From Bacillota bacterium (GTDB lineage Bacteria; Bacillota; Bacilli; Lactobacillales; Aerococcaceae), in NCBI GenBank assembly GCA_023442905.1, contig JAEZWY010000218.1, forward strand, positions 1 through 5,115: a DNA stretch of 5,115 nucleotides. The letters are read 5' to 3'. The translations under genes were made by a program, and so were the position numbers. Below the pieces are notes generated by a model. It saw nothing but the letters and a program-made list of their open reading frames with translations, searched no databases and was not told where the DNA came from. Shown piece by piece: positions 1-5,115 of the stretch; the first letter of the stretch is position 1, and every line of letters begins with the position of its first letter.

Positions 1-804
1 GGCAATACGCTCAGTCAATGCTATTGACCGATGTTGTCCGCCTGTACAACCAATTGTAATCGTCAGACTGGATTTTCCTTCTTTTTCGTATAAAGGTAAT
101 TCAAAATCTAATAAATCAATAAATTTACGGTAGAAAGTTTCTGTTTCTGGTTGCGACATCACATAGTTATAAACGGGTGCATCGAGACCTGTCATGGGAC
201 GTAATTCATCAATATAATGCGGGTTTGGTAAAAAGCGTACATCCATAACGATATCTGAATCGATTGGTAAACCGTACTTGAAACCAAAGGACATTACATT
301 GACTGTAAAACGACCTTCATCTTCTGTTTGAAATTCTGTCAGTAACAACTCACGGAATTTGCGTGGCGTTAAATTAGTTGTATCAATAACTGTAGATTCA
401 ATACGAATATCATGTAATAAAGCTTTTTCTTTTTGAATCGCTTCTAAAACTGATACGCCCTCTTTTTGAAGTGGATGAGCACGACGTGTTTCTTTATAAC
501 GTGCCACCAAAGTTTGATCATCTGCTTCTAAGAATAATACAGACATTTCAATCGTGTTGGTGTTATCCATACCATTGATTTCCGTTAACAGTTCATCAAA
601 GAATGAACGTGAACGTAAGTCAATCACTAAGCAGATTTTACTAATCTTACCTGTCTCTTTGATTAAATCCCAAAACTTAGGCAATAGCGATGGTGGCATA
701 TTATCCACACAGTAGTAACCCATATCTTCAAAGCTTTGTAGAGCGACTGTTTTACCTGCACCGCTCATACCTGTAATAATGACTAATTTTAATTGATCAT
801 TCAT
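1..804 (-). CDS. rapZ: RapZ/YvcJ family nucleotide-binding protein (RNase adapter family), partial, C-terminus cut by left window edge
   Basis: The reading frame runs from ATG at 804 to the window edge without a stop, giving 268 residues of a family usually near 290, so only about 20 C-terminal residues are missing. Seen in the sequence: a P-loop GMSGAGKT at residues 12-19, CVDNMPP at 32-38, RRAHPL at 107-112, DTTNL at 141-145, SFGFKYG at 172-178, DVRFLPNP at 188-195 and GCTGGQHRS at 252-260, all family hallmarks in the expected order. In E. coli RapZ senses glucosamine-6-phosphate and guides RNase E to the sRNA GlmZ. The B. subtilis homologue YvcJ hydrolyses nucleotides and affects competence, and its partner in Gram-positives is unsettled. 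The protein should be cytosolic. The start is backed by AAGGAGGA at 814-821, 9 bases upstream. The gene lies 63 bases behind pgm with no terminator between, so it is probably cotranscribed with pgm. yvcK and whiA would be expected beyond the edge. Confidence 0.95.
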   Translation of the reverse strand, partial: MNDQLKLVIITGMSGAGKTVALQSFEDMGYYCVDNMPPSLLPKFWDLIKETGKISKICLVIDLRSRSFFDELLTEINGMDNTNTIEMSVLFLEADDQTLVARYKETRRAHPLQKEGVSVLEAIQKEKALLHDIRIESTVIDTTNLTPRKFRELLLTEFQTEDEGRFTVNVMSFGFKYGLPIDSDIVMDVRFLPNPHYIDELRPMTGLDAPVYNYVMSQPETETFYRKFIDLLDFELPLYEKEGKSSLTITIGCTGGQHRSIALTERIA

Positions 805-867
805 TTTATTTTTTCCTCCTTAAAATGGAGATGAAAGATTAATTGATTGATGCCAGAAAGCACGTAC

Positions 868-2592
868 TTAAGCAGTTAATTCGTTTAGGGCTGCCTCATA
901 AGCCTGAATCTTTGCTTGAGTCGCTTCTAGCGAATCAGCTACAACACCAATATAGAATTTAATTTTTGGCTCTGTACCTGATGGTCTAACGGCAATCCAT
1001 GTTTCATCTGCTAAATAATATTTCAATACGTTCGATTTTTCCATACCTAATGACTCAGAACGGCCATCAGCAAACTGACGCGTATCTTGTAGGTAGTCTT
1101 CAGTTTCGACCACTTTTTGGCCAGCAATTTCACTTAAGCCTTCTCCACGTAAGTTTGTTAGAATTGCTTCAATTTTTGCTGCACCCTCTTGACCAGGCAA
1201 GCTCACTGAAATGGTTTTTTCTTGGAATGTGCCATATTCAGCAAATAAGTCTTGTAAACCGTCATAGGCTGTCTTACCTTGTTTCTTATAGAAAGCAGCA
1301 ACTTCAGCTAATAATAAAGTTGCTTGTACTGCATCTTTATCACGCACAAAAGCTTTTACCAAATATCCGTAGCTTTCTTCAAAGCCGAATAGGAAATTCT
1401 TGCTTCCGTCAGCTTCATAGTTTTTAATTTTTTCCGCAATAAATTTGAAACCAGTCAATACATCCACTGTTTCAACGCCAAATGCTTTAGCGATTGTTGT
1501 TGGCATTTCACTGGATACGATAGATTTTAAAATCACACCATTATCTGGTAAAGTACCGGTATTTTTCTTAGCTGTTAAAATATAATGAGTCATTAATGCA
1601 GCAATTTGGTTACCAGTAATCACTTGGTAATCACCATTCGGTAATTTAACCGCTGCCCCCATCCGGTCAGCATCTGGGTCAGTCGCAATCAGAATATCTG
1701 CATCATTGTCCTTACCGTAACGCTCCGCAACTTCAAAAGCACCTGCTTCTTCAGGGTTTGGTGACTTGACTGTAGAAAAATCAGCATCTGGTTCTTTTTG
1801 TTCAGTCACATAAGTTACATTAGTGAAACCTGCATCTGCTAGCGTACGTTCCACCAACATTTGTCCTGTACCGTGTAGTGGTGTATAAACGATAGATACT
1901 TGGTCAGCCATTTCATCGATTACAGCCTGATCAACAACAACTGATTTCATATTGTCTAAGTATTTTTGATCAATTTCTTCGCCAATAATAGTAATTGTAC
2001 CGTCAGCTTTTAAAGCTGCCTCATCACCAACTTCAACTGTTAAGGGGTTCTCAACTGCACGCACATTAGCTGTGACTGCATCAGCGTCTACTGGTGGCAT
2101 TTGACCGCCATCTTCACCGTATACCTTGTAGCCATTGTAGTCGGCAGGGTTATGGCTAGCTGTAATCATAATACCTGCAAAGGCATTTAATTCACGGACT
2201 GCAAAGGATAATTCAGGAGTTGGACGTAGGCCCTCGAATACATATGACTTAATACCATGAGCGCCTAAAGTCTTCGCTGACTCCATAGCAAACTCAGGTG
2301 ACATATGACGTGAATCATAAGCAATCGCTACACCACGGTCTTTAGCATCTTGACCATAATCTTCAAGCAATTTAGCTAATCCTTCAGTCGCTTGACGAAT
2401 GGTATAAATATTCATCCGGTTAATACCGGCACCTAAAATGCCGCGCATACCGGCCGTACCAAAACTCAATGGTTGATAAAAAGCATCCTCAAGCAATTTC
2501 TCATCAGCTTCAATAGACGTTAAATTCTCTTTCAAAGTACTATCTAAGTCTTCAAATTCACGCCATTGTTTATAAGTTTCTTTCCAGTTCAT
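868..2592 (-). CDS. pgm: Alpha-phosphoglucomutase (phosphohexomutase superfamily)
   Basis: Interconverts glucose-6-phosphate and glucose-1-phosphate in the cytosol, feeding GalU with glucose-1-phosphate for UDP-glucose, envelope glycolipids, teichoic acid decoration and polysaccharide. The 574-residue product has all four landmarks of the four-domain phosphohexomutase fold: the active-site loop TASHNP at 144-149 with the phosphorylated serine S146, the magnesium loop DPDADR at 305-310, the sugar-recognition loop FEESYG at 404-409 and the phosphate-binding loop RPSGTEPK at 536-543. FGTAGMRG at 44-51 is the typical N-terminal signature. Length and motifs fit the Gram-positive PgcA/Pgm type (about 565-580 residues), not the E. 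coli Pgm type, so pgcA is an equally valid symbol. Phosphomannomutase or phosphopentomutase activity cannot be excluded, but the FEESYG loop favours glucose. The start has GGGAGG at 2600-2605, 7 bases upstream. Its own promoter probably lies at about 2636-2644, behind the trxB terminator, with rapZ following in the same unit. Confidence 0.96.
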   Translation of the reverse strand: MNWKETYKQWREFEDLDSTLKENLTSIEADEKLLEDAFYQPLSFGTAGMRGILGAGINRMNIYTIRQATEGLAKLLEDYGQDAKDRGVAIAYDSRHMSPEFAMESAKTLGAHGIKSYVFEGLRPTPELSFAVRELNAFAGIMITASHNPADYNGYKVYGEDGGQMPPVDADAVTANVRAVENPLTVEVGDEAALKADGTITIIGEEIDQKYLDNMKSVVVDQAVIDEMADQVSIVYTPLHGTGQMLVERTLADAGFTNVTYVTEQKEPDADFSTVKSPNPEEAGAFEVAERYGKDNDADILIATDPDADRMGAAVKLPNGDYQVITGNQIAALMTHYILTAKKNTGTLPDNGVILKSIVSSEMPTTIAKAFGVETVDVLTGFKFIAEKIKNYEADGSKNFLFGFEESYGYLVKAFVRDKDAVQATLLLAEVAAFYKKQGKTAYDGLQDLFAEYGTFQEKTISVSLPGQEGAAKIEAILTNLRGEGLSEIAGQKVVETEDYLQDTRQFADGRSESLGMEKSNVLKYYLADETWIAVRPSGTEPKIKFYIGVVADSLEATQAKIQAYEAALNELTA

Positions 2593-2611
2593 CGTGTAGC
2601 CTCCCTAATTT

Positions 2612-2625
2612 TTAAAGCGATAACA
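2612..2625 (-). promoter_or_regulatory. Cre-like (CcpA) box in the pgm leader
   Basis: On the minus strand the sequence TGTTATCGCTTTAA matches 13 of 14 positions of the catabolite-responsive consensus TGWNANCGNTNWCA; the penultimate C is an A. It misses two positions of the stricter WTGNNARCGNWWWCA version. It lies just downstream of the predicted transcription start (about +4 to +18) and before the pgm ribosome binding site, a place where CcpA binding usually represses. The match is seen; regulation by CcpA is inference, because degenerate cre-like boxes also occur by chance. Confidence 0.4.
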
Positions 2626-2635
2626 TCTTATTCAT

Positions 2636-2644
2636 ATTGTATCA
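2636..2644 (-). promoter_or_regulatory. Probable extended -10 promoter of the pgm-rapZ unit
   Basis: The minus strand reads TGATACAAT, that is TG-N-TACAAT, an extended -10 element one base from consensus in the hexamer. No good -35 is found at 16-18 bases; a TTGATA at 2664-2669 lies too far away (22 bases). Transcription would start near 2629, leaving a leader of about 37 bases. The terminator at 2731-2766 just upstream implies that a promoter is needed here. Assigned from motif and context only. Confidence 0.55.
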
Positions 2645-2730
2645 AATTTTATGTAAAAAGATATATCAAAGCCATGTTCACCTGCAATTTCATATGAAAG
2701 GCGAGCTTAAAGAGCCCTACTTATTTTTCC

Positions 2731-2766
2731 AATAAAAATAGGGATAGACCTTATGTCCACCCCTAT
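2731..2766 (-). terminator. Rho-independent terminator of trxB
   Basis: In the minus-strand RNA the bases 2766-2755 pair with 2749-2738 as an unbroken 12-bp stem (including GGGG against UCCC and two G-U pairs) around a 5-base loop at 2750-2754, followed by the U-rich run UUUUUAUU ending at 2731. The two G-U pairs become A-C mismatches in the opposite strand, so the hairpin is tailored to minus-strand transcripts. It starts 50 bases after the trxB stop codon and separates trxB from pgm. Confidence 0.88.
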
Positions 2767-2815
2767 CATTCGTATTTTCGCAAATATGTGCGCGCTGTAT
2801 AATTAAACTTTGAAA

Positions 2816-3763
2816 TTAGTCATTTAGTGTTTCAATGTAATTGAAGGCTTCTTGACCACCAATTGCACCGTCACCAACAGCTGTTGAAATTTGGCGTAGT
2901 TTCTTTTGACGAACGTCACCAATAGCAAAGATACCAGGAATTGTAGTTTGCATATCATCGTTCGTAATAACCCAACCCTCTTCATCTGTAATATTTAATT
3001 CAGCAAATGCTTCAGTATTTGGAATTAAACCAACATAAATAAAGATACCATCAGTATCAACATCAGTGATTTCACCAGTTTTCACATTTTCAACTGCTAG
3101 TCCAGTGACTTTCATGTCGTCACCTTTGATTTCTTTAACGACAGTATCCCATGTAAAATCTACTTTATCATTCGCCATTGCTCGATCTTGTAAGATTTTT
3201 TGCGCGCGTAATTCATCACGACGGTGAACGATATTCACGTTTTTACCAAATTGTGTCAGATAAGTACCTTCTTCAACTGCTGAGTCGCCTCCACCAATCA
3301 CACGAAGGTCTTTATCGCGGAAGAAAGCACCGTCACAAACAGCACAGTATGAAACACCACGGCCTGCATACTTATCTTCTCCAGGTACACCTAATTTACG
3401 GTGAACAGAACCTGTAGCAATAATTACAGCTTTAGCTTGGTAAGTTTTACCCATATCTGTTTCTAATAAATGAGCACCTTCATTTGGGGTAACTTTTGTC
3501 ACTGTACCAAATTCATGGACTACACCAAATTGCATAGCACCTTCATACATTTCGTTGGCCAAATCTGGTCCTTGAATACTCTTAAACCCAGGATAGTTTT
3601 CTACATCCGCTGTGTTAACTAATTCGCCCCCAGGAATGCCTCGTTCTAGTAATGCTACGGACAAGTTAGCCCGTGATGCGTATAAGGCAGCGGTCATACC
3701 AGCTGGTCCTGCACCAACTACAACCACATCAAATTTTTGAATCTCTTCTGCCAAATTGTACAC
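2816..3763 (-). CDS. trxB: Thioredoxin-disulfide reductase (NADPH, FAD)
   Basis: Uses NADPH through FAD and a redox-active disulfide to reduce thioredoxin, maintaining cytosolic thiols and supplying ribonucleotide reductase and peroxidases. The 315-residue product is the usual low-molecular-weight size. Seen: the FAD dinucleotide-binding motif GAGPAG at 17-22, PGGELVNTADVENYPGF at 44-60, ATGS at 116-119, the active-site CAVC at 140-143, the NADPH-binding GGGDSAVEEG at 157-166, HRRDELRA at 180-187 typical of NADP-specific recognition, and the C-terminal FAD motif FAIGDV at 279-284. With both CxxC cysteines and HRR present it is a true TrxB, not a ferredoxin-NADP reductase-like relative. The start is GTG at 3763: AAAGGA at 3770-3775 is 6 bases upstream and an in-frame TGA at 3782-3784 rules out an earlier start. 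It appears to be a single-gene unit, with a terminator on each side and a probable own promoter. Confidence 0.97.
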   Translation of the reverse strand: MYNLAEEIQKFDVVVVGAGPAGMTAALYASRANLSVALLERGIPGGELVNTADVENYPGFKSIQGPDLANEMYEGAMQFGVVHEFGTVTKVTPNEGAHLLETDMGKTYQAKAVIIATGSVHRKLGVPGEDKYAGRGVSYCAVCDGAFFRDKDLRVIGGGDSAVEEGTYLTQFGKNVNIVHRRDELRAQKILQDRAMANDKVDFTWDTVVKEIKGDDMKVTGLAVENVKTGEITDVDTDGIFIYVGLIPNTEAFAELNITDEEGWVITNDDMQTTIPGIFAIGDVRQKKLRQISTAVGDGAIGGQEAFNYIETLND

Positions 3764-3765
3764 AT

Positions 3766-3775
3766 CCTTTCCTTT
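3766..3775 (-). promoter_or_regulatory. Ribosome binding site deciding the trxB GTG start
   Basis: The minus strand carries AAAGGAAAGG directly before ATGTG. The ATG at 3765 is out of frame with trxB, and only the overlapping GTG at 3763 opens the TrxB frame. The first AAAGGA is spaced 6 bases from the GTG and 4 from the ATG, which favours the GTG. Confidence 0.7.
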
Positions 3776-3821
3776 ATTTTTTCATATTTTTATTGAATTG
3801 CTTTTATTAACGTCGCTTACC

Positions 3822-3830
3822 ATTCTAACA
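3822..3830 (-). promoter_or_regulatory. Probable extended -10 promoter of trxB
   Basis: The minus strand reads TGTTAGAAT, that is TG-N-TAGAAT, an extended -10 element. It lies just downstream of the galU terminator. No good -35 exists at 17 bases; a TTGCAA at 3849-3854 sits 21 bases away, inside the terminator stem. Predicted transcription start is near 3815, giving a leader of about 50 bases. Assigned from motif and position only. Confidence 0.5.
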
Positions 3831-3841
3831 TGTTTTAAGGG

Positions 3842-3880
3842 AAAAAGATTGCAACTAGCTCAAGCTAATTACAACCTTTT
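3842..3880 (-). terminator. Rho-independent terminator of galU
   Basis: In the minus-strand RNA, bases 3880-3864 and 3859-3843 form a continuous 17-bp stem around a UUGA tetraloop (3863-3860), with three G-U pairs. The distal arm ends in a run of five U (3846-3842). The outermost four pairs are A-U, so the working form is a 13-bp core followed by the U-tract. The wobble pairs close only in the minus-strand RNA. It begins 15 bases after the galU stop codon. Confidence 0.9.
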
Positions 3881-3895
3881 ACATCAAGACATTCA

Positions 3896-4768
3896 TTAAA
3901 GTTCATCTTCAATTGAAAGTAAGTACTCTTTTAAACCTTCTTTGATATCATCTTGTTCAAGACCATATTCAATACTTGTTTGCATGTAGCCTAACTTATT
4001 CCCTACATCATAACGGCGGCCAGTAAATTCATAAGCAAATACCCGTTGTGTTTTGTTTAAACGGTCAATAGCATCTGTTAACTGGATCTCATTTCCAGCA
4101 CCTTCACCTTGTGTTTCTAACAAGTCAAAGATTTCCGGTGTTAATAAGTAGCGCCCAATAATCGCCAAGTTTGATGGCGCATCTTCTGGTTTTGGCTTCT
4201 CAACGAATTGTTTTACATTGTAGATTTTTTCAGAGAATTGCGCTTCCGGATCAATGACACCATATTTATCAGTATCTTCATGCGGAACCGGCATTACCGC
4301 AATATTCGATGCTTTAGTCACATCATAAGCATCAATCAATTGCTTGGTTAATGGTACTTCATCTACCATTAAATCGTCCCCAAGCATTACCACGAATGGC
4401 TCATCACCAACAAAGGCTTTAGCTTGTAAAACAGCGTCTCCTAACCCTTTTGGATAAGATTGACGTTTAAAGAATAAGTTTAATCCGACAGTTTCCCCAA
4501 TGATTTCTAGCAAATCATCACGGCCTTTGTCTGCCAAATTAGATTCTAACTCGACGTTTGAATCAAAATGGTCTTCGATAGGTCGTTTACTTTTTCCAGT
4601 AACAATTAGAATATCTTCAATACCAGAAGCCAACGCTTCTTCTACGATAAATTGAATCGTTGGTTTATTTACAATCGGCAACATCTCTTTGGCCATTGCC
4701 TTTGTTGCAGGTAAGAACCGTGTCCCTAGCCCTGCTGCCGGAATAATCGCTTTTCTTACTTTCGCCAT
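3896..4768 (-). CDS. galU: UTP--glucose-1-phosphate uridylyltransferase (UDP-glucose pyrophosphorylase)
   Basis: Makes UDP-glucose from glucose-1-phosphate and UTP in the cytosol, for glycolipid anchors, wall polymer glycosylation, capsule and galactose use. The 290-residue product has the nucleotidyltransferase signature AAGLGTRFLPATK at 11-23, YPKGLGDAV at 105-113, the metal-binding LGDDLM at 129-134, FVEKP at 188-192, GNEIQLTDAI at 225-234 and DVGNKLGY at 254-261, all diagnostic of the bacterial GalU/GtaB family. The family length is about 290-300. I place the start at 4768, giving a protein that begins MAKVRKAIIPAAG. An in-frame ATG at 4783 overlaps the ribosome binding site itself, so the longer 295-residue version is unlikely. 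Upstream gpsA is 58 bases away and downstream lies a strong terminator, so galU probably ends a gpsA-containing unit. The symbols gtaB and cap4C are used for the same gene in related bacteria. Confidence 0.97.
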   Translation of the reverse strand: MAKVRKAIIPAAGLGTRFLPATKAMAKEMLPIVNKPTIQFIVEEALASGIEDILIVTGKSKRPIEDHFDSNVELESNLADKGRDDLLEIIGETVGLNLFFKRQSYPKGLGDAVLQAKAFVGDEPFVVMLGDDLMVDEVPLTKQLIDAYDVTKASNIAVMPVPHEDTDKYGVIDPEAQFSEKIYNVKQFVEKPKPEDAPSNLAIIGRYLLTPEIFDLLETQGEGAGNEIQLTDAIDRLNKTQRVFAYEFTGRRYDVGNKLGYMQTSIEYGLEQDDIKEGLKEYLLSIEDEL

Positions 4769-4775
4769 GAATGAA

Positions 4776-4781
4776 TCCTCC
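4776..4781 (-). promoter_or_regulatory. Ribosome binding site deciding the galU start
   Basis: GGAGGA on the minus strand is spaced 7 bases from the ATG at 4768. The earlier in-frame ATG at 4783 is fused to this motif (ATGGAGGA), so it has no room for its own binding site. This supports the shorter GalU. Confidence 0.85.
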
Positions 4782-4807
4782 ATTTATTTACTATAGTTTC
4801 TGACAAC

Positions 4808-4813
4808 ATTATA
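4808..4813 (-). promoter_or_regulatory. Possible internal promoter (-10 box) before galU
   Basis: The minus strand has a perfect TATAAT in the 58-base gpsA-galU spacer, placed so that transcription would start about 33 bases before the galU ATG. No recognisable -35 at 16-18 bases and no TG extension were found, and the spacer is very AT-rich, so this may be chance. No terminator separates gpsA and galU. Confidence 0.25.
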
Positions 4814-4826
4814 AATCAAATAAACT

Positions 4827-5115
4827 TTAAAAAATATCCTTCAAGTCATCTTCAAATTGAACTTCACCTTTACGCTCGCGCGCCATTAAGGCCTTAATCA
4901 CATCTTGAATGCTTATTTCACCTTGAATCACTTGATAAATTGCTTGAGTAATCGGCATATCCACGCCTGCTTCTTGGGCAAGTTCATAAGCTGAAACAGC
5001 TGTAGCAAATCCTTCAACGACCATGCCCATCTGGTCTTCAACATCTTTAACGGCCTGCCCTTGACCAACTTGTTGGCCAGCCCGCCAGTTTCTTGAGTGG
5101 ATACTTGTAGCGGTA
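4827..5115 (-). CDS. gpsA: Glycerol-3-phosphate dehydrogenase [NAD(P)+], C-terminal part, N-terminus cut by right window edge
   Basis: Reduces dihydroxyacetone phosphate to glycerol-3-phosphate, the backbone precursor of phospholipids and of glycerol-based teichoic acids. Only the last 95 codons are present; the frame stays open to the edge (5114 is the first base of a full codon), so the methionine codon at 5030 is internal and not a start. Seen: HSRNWRAGQQVGQGQ, which holds the conserved SRN substrate-binding motif of the C-terminal helical domain, then the GMVVEGFATA segment and the VDMPIT motif, all typical of GpsA C-termini. The family is about 330-340 residues, so roughly 240 are outside the window. 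galU follows after 58 bases with no terminator, suggesting cotranscription; lgt and hprK would be expected upstream. Confidence 0.93.
   Translation of the reverse strand, partial: TATSIHSRNWRAGQQVGQGQAVKDVEDQMGMVVEGFATAVSAYELAQEAGVDMPITQAIYQVIQGEISIQDVIKALMARERKGEVQFEDDLKDIF

Noticed and set aside
999..1427. Plus-strand open frame of 142 codons inside pgm
   Set aside because: It lies wholly antisense to a well-supported gene, shows no recognisable domain and has a low-complexity composition rich in Leu, His and Gln, typical of an antisense shadow.
2717..2743. Plus-strand-type hairpin formed by TATTTTT and AAAAATA near 2723-2740
   Set aside because: It is only seven A-T pairs with no GC core, and it overlaps the U-tract of the much better minus-strand terminator, which explains the symmetry.
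2779..2792. Small inverted repeat CGCA...TGCG after the trxB stop
   Set aside because: Only four base pairs with no U-tract; too weak for a terminator or operator.
3178..3417. Plus-strand open frame of 79 codons inside trxB
   Set aside because: It is antisense to the conserved active-site and NADPH region of trxB, has no recognisable motif and is rich in His and Arg, as expected of a shadow frame.
4827..5030. Stand-alone 67-residue protein starting at the ATG at 5030
   Set aside because: The frame is open upstream to the window edge and encodes the conserved SRN motif of GpsA, so the methionine is internal to gpsA.
1..5115. Mobile element, CRISPR array, phage defence or other undescribed system
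   Set aside because: Every gene is a conserved housekeeping gene in its usual order and orientation, intergenic spaces are short, and no long repeats, transposase fragments, tRNA genes or regions of clearly different composition were seen.

Overview
The window is a conserved housekeeping block from a low-GC Firmicute, most likely a member of the Lactobacillales (lactic acid bacteria or relatives). The evidence is AT-rich intergenic DNA, strong AGGAGG-type ribosome binding sites, Gram-positive-type protein sequences and the gene order itself. I cannot fix the genus from the sequence. All five genes lie on the minus strand. In transcription order (right to left) they are gpsA (3' part only, cut by the right edge), galU, trxB, the alpha-phosphoglucomutase gene (pgm, also called pgcA) and rapZ (5' part only, cut by the left edge). 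This matches the arrangement hprK-lgt-gpsA-galU-trxB-pgm-rapZ-yvcK-whiA known from this order, so the flanking genes outside the window can be guessed but are not seen.

Layout: 1-804 rapZ; 805-867 short spacer holding only the rapZ ribosome binding site; 868-2592 pgm; 2593-2815 intergenic region with a strong minus-strand terminator for trxB and a probable extended -10 promoter plus a cre-like box for pgm; 2816-3763 trxB with a GTG start; 3764-3895 intergenic region with a minus-strand terminator for galU and a probable trxB promoter; 3896-4768 galU; 4769-4826 spacer with a possible weak internal promoter; 4827 to the right edge, the end of gpsA. No gene-free stretch exceeds 223 bases. The two terminators are the most informative non-coding features. 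Each needs G-U pairs to close fully, and this works only in the minus-strand RNA. The row of genes is therefore probably three transcription units (gpsA-galU, trxB, pgm-rapZ), not one operon.

Functionally, Pgm converts glucose-6-phosphate to glucose-1-phosphate and GalU turns that into UDP-glucose for glycolipids, teichoic acid decoration and capsule. GpsA supplies glycerol-3-phosphate for phospholipids. RapZ is a nucleotide-binding protein linked in other bacteria to amino-sugar/envelope regulation, and TrxB keeps thioredoxin reduced. The common theme is envelope precursor supply plus thiol redox balance. I found no mobile element, CRISPR array, RNA gene or undescribed system; all genes are intact apart from the two cut by the window edges.
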